The notes beneath the pieces were generated by a model. It had not been told where the DNA came from. It searched no databases and saw nothing but the letters and a program-made list of their open reading frames with translations. From Kaistia adipata DSM 17808 (lineage in GTDB: Bacteria; Pseudomonadota; Alphaproteobacteria; Rhizobiales; Kaistiaceae): 64,000 bases of DNA. Below, piece by piece: positions 8,092 through 17,704 of the stretch. A program made the translations under genes and the position numbers. The stretch is from the NCBI RefSeq assembly GCF_000423225.1, contig NZ_AUHO01000007.1, positions 558,001 through 622,000 on the forward strand, in the 5' to 3' direction. The first letter of the stretch is position 1. Each line of letters opens with the position of its first letter.

Positions 8092-10947
8092 ATGACACTG
8101 TATTCCGTGGCCGGCGCGCGGGCGAATGGCGCGCGCCGAGTTGGCCGTGTGCTGCGTTCCGGCGCATCGCATCTTGCACTCGGCACCGGCCTGGCGCTGA
8201 TCCTCGGCCAGCCGGCCATGGCGGCGAGCTACACGGCGGGCAGCGAGCAGGAGTTGCGGGACGCTGTCGAAGCTGCGAACGCCGCCGGCGATGCGACATC
8301 GACAATCACGCTGACAGGCAGCTTCACCGTTTCGACCGCGTCGCTGCCGACCGTCACGAAGAATCTGACGATCGACACGGGCAGCTACTTGCTGACTGCC
8401 AATGGGGACAGGAAACTCGCAACGGCCGCCGGTGCCTCCCTGACGATCGTCGGCAAGACCGCCGGGACTGCCGCCTACGGCACCGGGGCTGGCCGGTTGC
8501 TGGTCGACGCCGCGGGCACCGTGGTGATGAGCGGCGTTACCGGGAATTACTACGGCGGCATATCGGTCGAGGCAGGCACGCTCTTGATCAATGGTGGCAG
8601 CCAGATCGAGATGGGCAACACCGTGTTGGACGGATCCGTCCGTCTGACTAGTGATTCTTCCTCCCACCTCATCATTAGCGGCGCGGGCACGGAAGTCCTT
8701 GCGCGTGACGGAACCGGTTCCCTTTCGGGGGATGGCGCCGAAGCCACCATGACCGTCGAGCGTGGCGCGCACTATGTTCAGGGTACTGGGGGCTTCCTCA
8801 TCGCTTCAGGCAGTAACAACCGCAGGGGGACGCTGAACGTCGATGGTGACGGCTCGCTGGTGACGATGGCCGGACTAAGCGTGACCCATGGCCTAGGCAC
8901 CATCAACATTACCAATGGCGGCGCCCTCGAGACGACAAGGGCGGCCCTGGGCGGCTTGCTTCAACTTGCCCAGACCGGCACCGGCGTGGTCACGGTTTCG
9001 GGCGAGGGCTCGCGTTGGACCAACAGCCAAGACTTCCTGCACTATCGAGGCACGATCGACGTGCTCGACGGCGGCGAGATCAGCACGGCATCCATGCGGG
9101 TTGCTCATATCGCGAACACGGTTGCGTCGGTGCGCATCGCCGGCACGGGATCCGCGATCCGGACCACCGGCTCGGGTGACATCGATTTTGGCGCAATCGG
9201 GACCGGAACGCTGACTCTGGCCGACGGTGGACTGCTGAGCGTCCGTGACGGTGCCGGCGTGCTGAAGCTGACCGGCACCAATGCCGCCGGCAAGGCGACA
9301 CTGAACATCGGCGGCGGCGTGGGCCAGGCGGCCACCCGGGCCGGTACTCTCGAGGCGGCCGGAATCACCCTCGGGACCGGTTCAAACGTCATCAACTTCA
9401 ACCACACCGAGACGGGCTATGTCTTCGACATCCCGATTAACGGGTCCGGCGCGGTCAACCAGTTGGCCGGGCACACCATCTTCAACGCCGACCAGACCGA
9501 TTTCGCCGGCCTGACGAGCGTCTATGGCGGCACGCTTTCCGTCAATGGCGAGCTCGGCGGCACGATGGAGGTGCGCGGTGGCCGACTGCAGGGTATCGGC
9601 ACGGTCGGCGATACCGCCAACTATGCCGGCGGCGTCATCGCGCCGGGCAATTCGATCGGCATGCTGACCATCGACGGCGACTACACCGGCCATGGCGGCG
9701 TGCTCGAGATCGAGGCGGTCCTGGGCGCCGACAATTCGTCGACGGACCTGCTCTACATCACCGGCGACAGCCTGATCGGCACCGGCGCGACGCAGGTGCG
9801 GGTTGTCAATGTGGGCGGCGCGGGCGCCGAGACCACCGGTGACGGCATCAAGATCGTCGAGGTCGATGGCGTTTCGGCGGCCGATGCCTTCGTGCTCTCG
9901 GGCCCGGCGATCGGCGGCGCCTACCGCTATGATCTGTTCCAGAACGGCCTCTCTGACCTGACGAACACTGACGGCGACTGGTATCTGCGCGCCGACGGTC
10001 TGGCGCCGACGCCGCCGACCTATGAGAGCTATCCGGCCGTGATGCTCGGCCTGATCTCGCTGCCGACCTTGCAGCAGCGCGTCGGCGATCGTCGCCCCGA
10101 CCGGACCAACGAGGCGGCGGACACCGCGCTCTGGACCCGCATCGAGGGCGCGCATGCCCGCGTCAAGGCCGACAGCTCGACCACCCAGGCGTCGTATGAC
10201 AGCGACCTGTTCCAGCTGCAGGTCGGGCTCGACGGCGAGGTGATGGAGAGCGCCTCCGGCGCGCTCGTCGCCGGGCTGACGGCGCAGTACAGCCGCGTCC
10301 GCGCCGACGTGTCGTCGACGCTCGGCAACGGCTCCAACACCACCGAGGGCTACGGCATCGGCGCCACGCTGACATGGTATGGCGCGAACGGCGTCTATGT
10401 CGACGGCCAGGCGCAGCTCGCCTGGTTCGATACCGACCTCTCGGCCGATGGCGTCGGCAAGCTCGTCGATGGCCATGACGGCACGGGCTATGCGCTCTCG
10501 ATCGAGGCTGGCCGCGAGTTCGCCGTGAAAGAGGGCTGGACGGTGACGCCGCAGGCGCAGCTTGCCTATACCTCGGCCGATTTCGACGATTTCGTCGATC
10601 CCTATGGCGCCGCCGTGTCGCTTTCGAAGGGCGAGAGCCTGGAGGGCCGGGTCGGCGTCGCGCTGGGTCGCGATGCCAGCTGGCAGGATGATTCCGGCCG
10701 CGCCGTCCGCACGCATGTCTACGGCATCACCAGCCTGACCTACGAGTTCCTCGACGGCGCGACCGTCGCTGTCTCGGGCCTCGACCTGGTGGCGGAGCCG
10801 CAGAAGTTCGGCGCCGAGTTCGGCGTCGGCGGCACCTACAACTGGGGCGCCGAGAAATATGCGCTGCATGGCGAGGCGCTCGCCTCGACCAGCTTCGACG
10901 GCTCCTACGGCTACAAGGGCACGGTCGGCCTCACTGTCGGCTTTTGA
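8092..10947 (+). CDS. Autotransporter (type Va) adhesin-like protein
   Basis: A 951-residue protein. A basic, extended signal peptide ends near GQPAMA (about residue 44). The passenger of about 630 residues is a beta-helix of irregular G/T/S/N/V-rich turns (for example ITNGGALETT, LTLADGGLLSV), with the family segment GGVIAPGNSIGMLTIDGDY near its end. The C-terminal 270 residues form an autotransporter beta-barrel (LWTRIEGAHARV ... GYKGTVGLTVGF) ending in Phe as outer-membrane proteins do. No cysteine occurs in the whole protein. No protease catalytic motif is seen, so an adhesin or surface-layer role is more likely than an enzyme. Confidence 0.88.
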   Translation: MTLYSVAGARANGARRVGRVLRSGASHLALGTGLALILGQPAMAASYTAGSEQELRDAVEAANAAGDATSTITLTGSFTVSTASLPTVTKNLTIDTGSYLLTANGDRKLATAAGASLTIVGKTAGTAAYGTGAGRLLVDAAGTVVMSGVTGNYYGGISVEAGTLLINGGSQIEMGNTVLDGSVRLTSDSSSHLIISGAGTEVLARDGTGSLSGDGAEATMTVERGAHYVQGTGGFLIASGSNNRRGTLNVDGDGSLVTMAGLSVTHGLGTINITNGGALETTRAALGGLLQLAQTGTGVVTVSGEGSRWTNSQDFLHYRGTIDVLDGGEISTASMRVAHIANTVASVRIAGTGSAIRTTGSGDIDFGAIGTGTLTLADGGLLSVRDGAGVLKLTGTNAAGKATLNIGGGVGQAATRAGTLEAAGITLGTGSNVINFNHTETGYVFDIPINGSGAVNQLAGHTIFNADQTDFAGLTSVYGGTLSVNGELGGTMEVRGGRLQGIGTVGDTANYAGGVIAPGNSIGMLTIDGDYTGHGGVLEIEAVLGADNSSTDLLYITGDSLIGTGATQVRVVNVGGAGAETTGDGIKIVEVDGVSAADAFVLSGPAIGGAYRYDLFQNGLSDLTNTDGDWYLRADGLAPTPPTYESYPAVMLGLISLPTLQQRVGDRRPDRTNEAADTALWTRIEGAHARVKADSSTTQASYDSDLFQLQVGLDGEVMESASGALVAGLTAQYSRVRADVSSTLGNGSNTTEGYGIGATLTWYGANGVYVDGQAQLAWFDTDLSADGVGKLVDGHDGTGYALSIEAGREFAVKEGWTVTPQAQLAYTSADFDDFVDPYGAAVSLSKGESLEGRVGVALGRDASWQDDSGRAVRTHVYGITSLTYEFLDGATVAVSGLDLVAEPQKFGAEFGVGGTYNWGAEKYALHGEALASTSFDGSYGYKGTVGLTVGF

Positions 10948-10973
10948 ACCGAAACCGTCCCTACGAATGCGAA

Positions 10974-11008
10974 AATGGCCGGGGCAGTGCCCGGCCATTC
11001 TCTTTTTT
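10974..11008 (+). terminator. Rho-independent terminator of autotransporter gene
   Basis: Inverted repeat AATGGCCGGG / CCCGGCCATT (10-bp stem, 6-base loop) followed by TCTTTTTT, 27 bp after the autotransporter stop codon. A shorter T run on the other strand could also help end the minus-strand operon that finishes at 11021. Confidence 0.85.
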
Positions 11009-11020
11009 CCGGATGGGGCA

Positions 11021-11902
11021 TCAGCCCTTGAACGGCACCAGCGGCAGGCCCTTGGCGCCGACGTCGAGCGCGAACAGGCCGCCGGGGTTGCGCTGGCCGG
11101 CGAGCTGTTCCGGCGTACGGTTGTAGATCGCCGTCGTGACATAGAGCACATCGAGATCCCGGCCGCCGAACTCGCAGCAGGTCGGCAAGTCGGTCGGCAT
11201 TTCGATCGTGCGCATCAGCTTACCCGCCGGATCATAGCGCAGCACCTTGCCCTTGAACGGGATCGTCGCCCAGTAGCAGCCCTCGGCATCGACGGTGGAG
11301 CCGTCGACCACGCCGCCCATTTCTGACAGGTCGAAGAAGGGGCGCTGATTCTCGACTTCGCCGGTGGCGGGATCGAAATCCCAGGCCCAGACCACCGGGC
11401 CGTGGCTGTCGGTATAGTAGAGCGTCCGGCTGTCCGGGCTCCAGGCAAGGCCGTTCGAGCAGCCGAAGCCGCCAGCGACCTTGTGCACGGAGAGATCCGT
11501 GTCCATCCGGTAGAGCGAGGCGTTCTTGACCACCGGCTTGCCCGGCGCCTCGAACATCGAGCCCGACCAGAAGCGGCCCTGGCGGTCGGTCTTGCCGTCA
11601 TTGAAGCGGTTGTCGGGGAGGTCGGCCTCCGGGTCGACGATCCGTTCGAATCGACCGCTCGCCGGATCGAAGAAATGGAAGCCGCTTGCCATGGTGAGCA
11701 CCAGCCCGCCCTTCTCGCGGAGCGCGATGCAGCCGAGATATTCCGGCGCGTAATAGGTGTCGGTCTGGCGTGTCGCGGGATCGAAGGCGTGGATCGCCTT
11801 GGCGTAGATGTCGATCCACCAGAGGCGCTGTCCCTGGGGGTCCCAGTAGGTGCTCTCGCCGAGCTGGGCCTTGGCGTCGACGACGCATTCGATGTCGGTC
11901 AT
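11021..11902 (-). CDS. SMP-30/gluconolactonase-family lactonase
   Basis: A 293-residue six-bladed propeller of the regucalcin family. The metal ligands expected of the family are visible: Glu in LGEST (about residue 15), Asn in NRFNDGKTD (about 100), Asn in CSNGLAW (about 150) and Asp in VVDGSTVD (about 200). It should hydrolyse a sugar-1,4- or 1,5-lactone to the aldonate in the cytosol. It is the last gene of the RbsABC-type operon (10 bp after a permease). This implies that the imported sugar, or a derivative, is oxidised to a lactone; the SDRs of the region are candidates for that step. Confidence 0.85.
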   Translation of the reverse strand: MTDIECVVDAKAQLGESTYWDPQGQRLWWIDIYAKAIHAFDPATRQTDTYYAPEYLGCIALREKGGLVLTMASGFHFFDPASGRFERIVDPEADLPDNRFNDGKTDRQGRFWSGSMFEAPGKPVVKNASLYRMDTDLSVHKVAGGFGCSNGLAWSPDSRTLYYTDSHGPVVWAWDFDPATGEVENQRPFFDLSEMGGVVDGSTVDAEGCYWATIPFKGKVLRYDPAGKLMRTIEMPTDLPTCCEFGGRDLDVLYVTTAIYNRTPEQLAGQRNPGGLFALDVGAKGLPLVPFKG

Positions 11903-11912
11903 GGGTATTCCT

Positions 11913-12893
11913 CTAGGCGGATGGGCTTTGCCGGCGGCGGAAGCGCGGCAGGAAGGCGGAGAGGCCGGAGACGGCGTCGCTGGCGAGCGAGACGGTGACG
12001 AGGATGACGACGCCGTAGACGATCAGCAGCGCGCCGCTCGAAAGGTTCAGCGCCGGCAGCAGTCCGGTCAGGATCGTCAGCACGAGGGCGCCGGCGATGG
12101 TGCCGATATAGTGGCCGCTGCCGCCGAGGATCGACGCGCCGCCGATCGCCACCGCGGCGATCGAGGTGAAGAGATAGGGATCGCCCATGCCGAGATAGGC
12201 CTGCGCCGTGTAGCCGGTGAGCAACATGCCGGCGAGGGCGGCCGTGAAGCCGGAAAGCGTGTAGGCGAGCACCGTCGTCAGGAAGGTCGGCACGCCGGAG
12301 AACTCGGCGACGGTGGCGCTGGTGCCGACCGCGTAGAGATAGCGGCCGAAGGCGGATTTCGACAGCAGCACGGTCGCGACGACCGCGAGCGCGATCCAGA
12401 TCAGCACGACGACCGGGAAGCCCAGGATCCGCCCGACGGCGAGGAACTGGATCATCGGCGGCGCCGTCGCGGTCGGCGCGCCGCCCGTATAGACGAGGAT
12501 GCCGCCCTGCAGGATGACGTTGACGGCGAGCGTCATAATGATCGGCGGCACGCCGAACAGCGCGACGCCGAGCCCGTTCACCATGCCGACCAGCGCGCCG
12601 GCGGCGAGCAGCAGCGGCACGATCCAGAGGAGCGGCGCGTCCTGGCTGCCGGCCAAGAGCGTCATCAGCACGGCGGCCGAGTTCAGCACCCAGGGCACCG
12701 AGAGGTCGATGCCGCCGCCGATGATGACGAAGGTCTGGCCGAGCGCGACGATGCCGATGAAGGCGGCGAGCACGGCCGTGCTGCGGAGATGGGTCGGCGA
12801 CAGGAAGCCCGGCGCGACGACGCTGGTCAGCAGCAGCAGCACGATCATGCCGAGATAGGCGAGCAGGATGGCCCGGTGCCGGCGCAGGTTCAT
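11913..12893 (-). CDS. Sugar ABC transporter permease (RbsC-type), second subunit
   Basis: A 326-residue membrane protein with about 8-10 hydrophobic helices and the CUT2 motifs ALGQTFVIIGGGIDLSVPW and AVAIGGASILGGSGHYIGT. It overlaps the preceding permease by ATGA (translational coupling). Having two different permeases in one CUT2 operon suggests a heterodimeric channel. Its substrate follows the binding protein at 15545. Confidence 0.9.
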   Translation of the reverse strand: MNLRRHRAILLAYLGMIVLLLLTSVVAPGFLSPTHLRSTAVLAAFIGIVALGQTFVIIGGGIDLSVPWVLNSAAVLMTLLAGSQDAPLLWIVPLLLAAGALVGMVNGLGVALFGVPPIIMTLAVNVILQGGILVYTGGAPTATAPPMIQFLAVGRILGFPVVVLIWIALAVVATVLLSKSAFGRYLYAVGTSATVAEFSGVPTFLTTVLAYTLSGFTAALAGMLLTGYTAQAYLGMGDPYLFTSIAAVAIGGASILGGSGHYIGTIAGALVLTILTGLLPALNLSSGALLIVYGVVILVTVSLASDAVSGLSAFLPRFRRRQSPSA

Positions 12894-13927
12894 GTGAGGC
12901 TCCGTCGGGCGGATTTCTCGGCGATCGAGCTGGCGAGCACGGCGACCAGCAGGATGATGCCGGAGACGATCGGCTGCCAGTAGCTCGAGATCTCGAGCAC
13001 GAAGACGAGATTGCCGATGATGGTGAGGATGTAGGCGCCGATGATCGTGCCGACGAGGCCGCCGCGGCCGCCGAACAGGCTGATGCCGCCGATCACTGCC
13101 GCCGCCACCGAGGGCAGGATGTAGTCCTTGCCGATGGTGGGCGAGCCGGCGCCGGTCTGGGTCGTCAGGTAGAGCGCCGCCAATGCCGCGAACAGGCCGG
13201 AGAGCGCATAGGTGGCGACATTGATGCGAAGCGGCGAGACGCCGGAGAGCAGGGCTGAGCGCTCGTTCGAGCCGGTGGCGCGGATCGAGATGCCGAGCCT
13301 TGTCCGCTTGAACCAGAACCAGAAGGCGAGGAGCAGGATCAGCAGCCAGACCGAGCTCGAGAGCCCCAGCCAGTTGGCGAAGCCGAACCGCATCCAGCCG
13401 GCCGGCAGGCTGCCGCCATCGGTCGGCAGGATGATCATCGCCGCGCCGGACAGGATCGACCAGGTGGCGAGCGTCACCAGGAAGGGCTGCAGCCGCAGCA
13501 CGGTGATGAGCACGCCGTTGAGCGCGCCGACCAGGCCGCCGATGGCGACGATGCCGATTGCCCAGGCCGTGGCCTGCGCCGGATCGGTGCCGAAGCGGGT
13601 GGCGGCGAGCACGGTGCCGAGGCTGATCATGCCGCCGATCGAGAGGTCGATGCCGCCGCGCAGGAGCACGATGGTCTGGCCGGTCGCGGCGAGGATCAGC
13701 GTCATCGCCGCGGCGGTGTCGAGGTTGAGCTCGTCGATCGTGAACACGCCCTCGCGCAGTGTGCCGTAGAGCGCGAGCAGCGCGACAAGCATCACGCAGG
13801 GAATGATCAGCGACGCCCGGTCGATGAGGGCGGCGCGCAGGCCGGCCGTGGCGGCAGGGCGCGGCTGTGCGTCTGGCGCGGGATGGGAGGAGGCCGGCTT
13901 CGGCCGATCGATCGTCGTCATCGTCAT
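12890..13927 (-). CDS. Sugar ABC transporter permease (RbsC-type), first subunit
   Basis: A 345-residue protein. A polar N-terminal tail of about 30 residues is followed by CUT2 permease helices with TGQTIVLLRGGIDLSIGGMI and AAVIGGISLFGGRGGLVGT. ATG 13927 overlaps the ATPase stop (ATGA); ATG 13921 is an alternative two codons later. It is paired with the permease at 11913. Confidence 0.9.
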   Translation of the reverse strand: MTMTTIDRPKPASSHPAPDAQPRPAATAGLRAALIDRASLIIPCVMLVALLALYGTLREGVFTIDELNLDTAAAMTLILAATGQTIVLLRGGIDLSIGGMISLGTVLAATRFGTDPAQATAWAIGIVAIGGLVGALNGVLITVLRLQPFLVTLATWSILSGAAMIILPTDGGSLPAGWMRFGFANWLGLSSSVWLLILLLAFWFWFKRTRLGISIRATGSNERSALLSGVSPLRINVATYALSGLFAALAALYLTTQTGAGSPTIGKDYILPSVAAAVIGGISLFGGRGGLVGTIIGAYILTIIGNLVFVLEISSYWQPIVSGIILLVAVLASSIAEKSARRSLT

Positions 13928-15426
13928 GCCGCCCTCTCGATCATGGCGGCGCGCAGGATCTGCCGTTCCGAATTGTCCTCGCCCTCCAGCACCGCCCCGA
14001 GCCGGCCGTTACGCAGCACCGCGACACGGTCGGCGACATGCACCAGTTCGGCGAGGTCGCTCGAATAGAACAGGATGGCGTAGCCCTTGGCCGCCAGGTC
14101 GCGCATCAACTGGAAGATCTCGCCCTTGGTGCCGACGTCGATGCCGCGCGTCGGATCGTAGAGCAACAGGATGCGCGCTTCGGTCAGCAGCATCTTGCCG
14201 AAGATGACCTTCTGCTGGTTGCCGCCGGAGAGCGTGCCGGCGAGCTGCTCGGGCGTTCCCGCCTTGATCTTCAGCGCCGCGATCATCTCGTCGACGAGCT
14301 TCGCCTCGCGCTTCGGATCGGTGAGGCCGAAGCGGGTGAAGCGCGAGATCACCGAGAGCGTCAGGTTCTCGCGCACGCTGCGCGACAAGAGCAGGCCGTG
14401 ATTGCGCCGGTCCTCGGGAACGAGGGCGAGGCCATCCCGGCCGGTCAGTGCCTGGCGCGGACCGCGGATCGTCTTGGCCTTGCCCCAGATCTCGACCGTG
14501 CCGCGCGCGCCGCCGATGCCGAACAGCGCCTGGAACAGCTCGCGCTGGCCGTGGCCCTGCATGCCGGCGACGCCGAGGACCTCGCCCTCGCGGAGGTCGA
14601 GGTCGATGTCGGCGAGGCGGTGGCCGGCGCCGAAGCCGCGCAACCGGACGGCGACCCGGTCGGTCGCCGTCGGCTTCCGTTCCGGATAGAGGCGGTCCAT
14701 GCGGCGGCCGAGCATGTCGGCGATGATCGTCTCGTCGTCGACTTCCTTGGTGTCATAGGCGGCGACCGTCGCGCCGTTGCGGAAGACGGTGATGCGATCG
14801 GCGATCTGGCGCACCTCGCCGAGCCGGTGCGAGATATAGATGACCAGCGTGCCGGCCCTGGCCAGGCCCTGCGACAGCCCGAGCAGCCACTCCGTCTCGC
14901 GGGGCCCGAGCGCCGAGGTCGCCTCGTCGAGGATCAGCACCTTGGGATCGGCGGAAAGCGCCTTGGCGATCTCGACCAGCTGGCGATCGGCGAGCGTCAG
15001 CCGGCGCAGCTCCTGGTCTGGGCGGATCGCCGGGAACTGGTGCCGGGCGAACAGCGCCTCGGTCGCCTCGCGCAGCGCGCGGGCCCTGACGGTGCGGGCA
15101 AACGACAATGGCTCGCGGCGGAACCAGATGTTCTGCTCGACCGTCAGGTCGGGGATCAGCGACAATTCCTGGAACACCGGCGAGATGCCGGCGTCGCGCG
15201 CGTCCTGCGGATGGCGCGGCCGATAGGGCTGGCCGCCGAGTGTGACCGTGCCGCCGTTCGGCCGCACGGCTCCGGCGAGGATCTGGATGAAAGTGCTCTT
15301 GCCGGCGCCGTTCTCGCCGAGCAGCGCATGCACTTCGCCGGCGCGTGCCGAGAAATCCGCGCGGCTCAGCGCGACGATACCGCCATAGTTCTTGGTGACG
15401 GCGGTGGCGGTCAGAAGTTCGGTCAT
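13924..15426 (-). CDS. Sugar ABC transporter ATPase, double-domain (RbsA-type)
   Basis: About 500 residues with two nucleotide-binding domains. The first has GENGAGKST and a relaxed signature (LTLADRQLVEIAKAL). The second has a degenerate Walker A region (GMQGHGQRE) but an intact LSGGNQQKV signature, the usual asymmetry of RbsA-like ATPases. ATG 15426 (MTELLTATAVTKNYGG) is chosen. The in-frame upstream codons to 15504 encode a Pro/Arg-rich stretch with no family likeness. It lies 118 bp downstream of the binding-protein gene. Confidence 0.9.
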   Translation of the reverse strand: MTELLTATAVTKNYGGIVALSRADFSARAGEVHALLGENGAGKSTFIQILAGAVRPNGGTVTLGGQPYRPRHPQDARDAGISPVFQELSLIPDLTVEQNIWFRREPLSFARTVRARALREATEALFARHQFPAIRPDQELRRLTLADRQLVEIAKALSADPKVLILDEATSALGPRETEWLLGLSQGLARAGTLVIYISHRLGEVRQIADRITVFRNGATVAAYDTKEVDDETIIADMLGRRMDRLYPERKPTATDRVAVRLRGFGAGHRLADIDLDLREGEVLGVAGMQGHGQRELFQALFGIGGARGTVEIWGKAKTIRGPRQALTGRDGLALVPEDRRNHGLLLSRSVRENLTLSVISRFTRFGLTDPKREAKLVDEMIAALKIKAGTPEQLAGTLSGGNQQKVIFGKMLLTEARILLLYDPTRGIDVGTKGEIFQLMRDLAAKGYAILFYSSDLAELVHVADRVAVLRNGRLGAVLEGEDNSERQILRAAMIERAA

Positions 15427-15544
15427 GCTCGGCCGAGCCCTCGACGGGAATGGAAGGCGAGACGCCGTCTGTCGGGCGGGCGTCCATGAGGGCCTCGCCC
15501 CCATGCGGGGCGAGGCGATGGCGACAGGGTGCCTGCCGGCTTCG

Positions 15545-16603
15545 TCAGGTGCCGGCGGCTTCCTGCGGCGTGATCTCGACCCAGTCCGGCGTGATCGGCA
15601 GCGACAGGCCCGGCGCGAGATCCGGGAAGGCGTTCTTGCCGATCTCGATCTTCTCCATCTTCACGTCCGGATAGAGCTTCGAGGGCTGCGGATCGGTGGC
15701 GAGGAAGGGGCCGTAGACGAAGACGTGCTTGTCCTTGACTTCCTTGCCGTCGAGGATGTCGACCGCGAGCTTCAGCGCCTCGGCCGAGAGATAGGCCGGG
15801 TTGGTCTCAAGGATGCACTCAGCCCCTTCGGTCTGCGCGCAGACCAGCGAGGCGGTGTTGTAGCCGCCGCCGGCGACCGGCACGAGCGGGCGGCCGGCAT
15901 CCTGAAGTGCCTTGATCGCGCCGGAGCCGTAGCCCTGGGTCAGGATCGCGTCGACCTGCGGATGGGCGGCGAGCAGCGAGGCGACGCCCTCCTGCTCGGG
16001 GCCGAGCGCGTAATTGCCGTTGAAGTAGCCGACGATCTCGATGCCGGGATAGTTCTTCAGCACCTTCTCGAAGCCGGATTGCAGCTGCTCGGAGATCGGC
16101 GCGCCGGCGAGGCCGCGATCAACGAACACCTTGCCCTTGCCGCCGATCTTCTCGGCGATCCATTCCGCCTGCACGGCTGGAATGCGGTTCCAGTCAGATT
16201 CGAGCTTGTAGGCGCAGTCGGCGGTGGCCACCTGGTCGAAGGTGATGACGAGAATGCCGGCGGCGCAGGCCTTCTCGATCGTCGGGTTCAGCGCCGTCGG
16301 CGAGCCGACGTCGATCAGGATGGCGTCCGGCTTGGCGCGGATGATGTTGTTGAGCGAGTTGATCTGCGCCTGCGTCGTCGTCTCGACATTCTCGACCTTC
16401 AGGTCGACGCGGCCGGCGAGCGGCGGCTTCTTCACGGTGGTTTCGGCGATGCGCAGCATCTGCTGGCGCCAGTCATTGCCGACGAAATTGTTGGAGAGAT
16501 AGATCTTGTAGGGCTTCTTTTCCTCGGCCTTGGCCCCGGGAACGAGGCTAGACGTCAGAACGATCGCCGACAGGGCGGCGAGTGCGGCGGCTGTGCGCTT
16601 CAC
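15545..16603 (-). CDS. Periplasmic sugar-binding protein (RbsB-type)
   Basis: About 352 residues with a GTG start at 16603 preceded by GGGAGG at ideal spacing; the 132 in-frame bases upstream lie in the promoter/operator region and are not coding. A signal peptide (KRTAAALAALSAIVLTSSLVPGAKA) is followed by a peripla_BP_4-type fold with IYLSNNFVGNDWRQQM, DAILIDVGSPTALNP, QGYGSGAIKAL and VPVAGGGYNTAS. It is the first gene of the operon SBP-ATPase-permease-permease-lactonase. Upstream are a LacI-type palindrome (16674) and the shared 18-bp operator (16744), so it probably has two inputs. The ligand is a sugar or polyol of unknown identity. Confidence 0.9.
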   Translation of the reverse strand: MKRTAAALAALSAIVLTSSLVPGAKAEEKKPYKIYLSNNFVGNDWRQQMLRIAETTVKKPPLAGRVDLKVENVETTTQAQINSLNNIIRAKPDAILIDVGSPTALNPTIEKACAAGILVITFDQVATADCAYKLESDWNRIPAVQAEWIAEKIGGKGKVFVDRGLAGAPISEQLQSGFEKVLKNYPGIEIVGYFNGNYALGPEQEGVASLLAAHPQVDAILTQGYGSGAIKALQDAGRPLVPVAGGGYNTASLVCAQTEGAECILETNPAYLSAEALKLAVDILDGKEVKDKHVFVYGPFLATDPQPSKLYPDVKMEKIEIGKNAFPDLAPGLSLPITPDWVEITPQEAAGT

Positions 16604-16673
16604 GGTGTTTCCTCCCTCAAGGAACGCTGTCCAGCATGGGTGCGGATGCTTCTTCCGAAAGGCGGCATCCGTT

Positions 16674-16689
16674 TTGATAACGCTACCAT
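16674..16689. promoter_or_regulatory. LacI-type operator-like site upstream of RbsABC operon
   Basis: TTGATAACGCTACCAT matches the reverse complement of the palindrome at 37843-37858 at 13 of 16 positions, with the same central CG. It lies 71 bp upstream of the binding-protein start, between that gene and the 18-bp A+T-rich operator. The LacI-family gene at 30470 is the proposed regulator (inference). Confidence 0.5.
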
Positions 16690-16743
16690 CATCCGGCGAC
16701 CCCGAAAGGGCCGACGATCCGCCGCATCTCCTCAATGCGGCGA

Positions 16744-16761
16744 ATAAAGATATGCTATTAT
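16744..16761. promoter_or_regulatory. Shared 18-bp operator, copy A (RbsABC operon)
   Basis: ATAAAGATATGCTATTAT agrees at 14 of 18 positions with the copies at 21888 and 29778. The outer arms ATAA...TTAT are inverted. Read on the minus strand it overlaps TATAAT, a likely -10 box for the binding-protein operon, so a bound protein would block transcription. Confidence 0.6.
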
Positions 16762-16792
16762 AATCTCTGTAAGTTGTCCAGCCGGTGGCGGC

Positions 16793-17617
16793 TCAGCCGA
16801 GATCGTTCGGCGCGTCGTAAGAAAGGCTGAACAGATCGGCGCGGTTCTTGTTGATCGTCAGCTCGACCGCTTCGCCGGTGGTCGAGAAATACAGCATCTC
16901 GATGACGAGGATCGGGCCGCCGACGGCGTAGTCGAGCGCCTTCGCCAGCGCCTCGTCGGCGATGTCGGCGCGCACCGTGATGCGGGCGTTGGAGAGCTGG
17001 ATGCCGAGATGGCGCTGCAGCGCGCGGAACACCACCACGTCGTCGAAATCGGCCCGCTTCAGCCGGCTGCCGATCGCCGGCGGAAAGTAGAAGGTGGTCT
17101 GCCCGGTGGGGCCGTCCTTCTGGTGCAGCGTCGCGCGCAGGCAGTGGCAGGTCTCGTCCGCCTTCAGGCCGAACGCGGCGGCGGCCGTGGCCGAGCGTTC
17201 CTTGCGGTAGGAATGGATCTCGAGCGCGCGGCCCTTGGTCGATTCCGCGATCTGCGCGAAGCTCCGGAAGGCGAAGCTCGGCATGGCCGGGGCCGGCGGC
17301 GCCGTCACGATCGCCGGCTTGGCGGCGCGCTTCTTGATCAGGCCGTCATTCTCGAGGTCGCGCAGCGCCTGGCGCACGGTGATCAGGCTGACGCCGAAGC
17401 GCTCGGCGAGATCGGCCTCGCGCGGCAGCGATGTCCCCGGCACGAGCGTGCCATTGGCGATCGGCTCCTTCAGGATGCCGAGCAACTGTCGGTAGAGCGG
17501 GCCGTCCTCGCGCGAGAGAATGCGCGGCTGGAAGCTTTCGAGTGAGGCCGTGGCGCCGGCGGAATCGGTCGACGTCTCGCCGAACTGCTCCATCTTGCTT
17601 GATTCCACCCTGCTCAT
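16793..17617 (-). CDS. GntR/HutC-family transcriptional regulator
   Basis: A 274-residue regulator. A flexible N-terminus of about 35 residues is followed by a winged helix (PLYRQLLGILKEPIANGTLVPG ... FGVSLITVRQALRDLENDGLI, about residues 40-95) and a UTRA effector domain (about 115-270). Start choice is loose: ATG 17593 is an alternative with better ribosome-binding-site spacing. It lies between the RbsABC operon and the divergent SDR, each with a copy of the shared operator, so autoregulation and control of a multi-operon regulon are likely (inference). The effector is probably a sugar or sugar-phosphate. Confidence 0.88.
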   Translation of the reverse strand: MSRVESSKMEQFGETSTDSAGATASLESFQPRILSREDGPLYRQLLGILKEPIANGTLVPGTSLPREADLAERFGVSLITVRQALRDLENDGLIKKRAAKPAIVTAPPAPAMPSFAFRSFAQIAESTKGRALEIHSYRKERSATAAAAFGLKADETCHCLRATLHQKDGPTGQTTFYFPPAIGSRLKRADFDDVVVFRALQRHLGIQLSNARITVRADIADEALAKALDYAVGGPILVIEMLYFSTTGEAVELTINKNRADLFSLSYDAPNDLG

Positions 17618-17704
17618 TCCTCAGAATCGCTTTTGTTCGCCAGTCAAATTAGCGAGTTTCAGCGCCTAGTTCCAACCGCTCGCAATTGCCGTCCTGTCGG
17701 TTAG

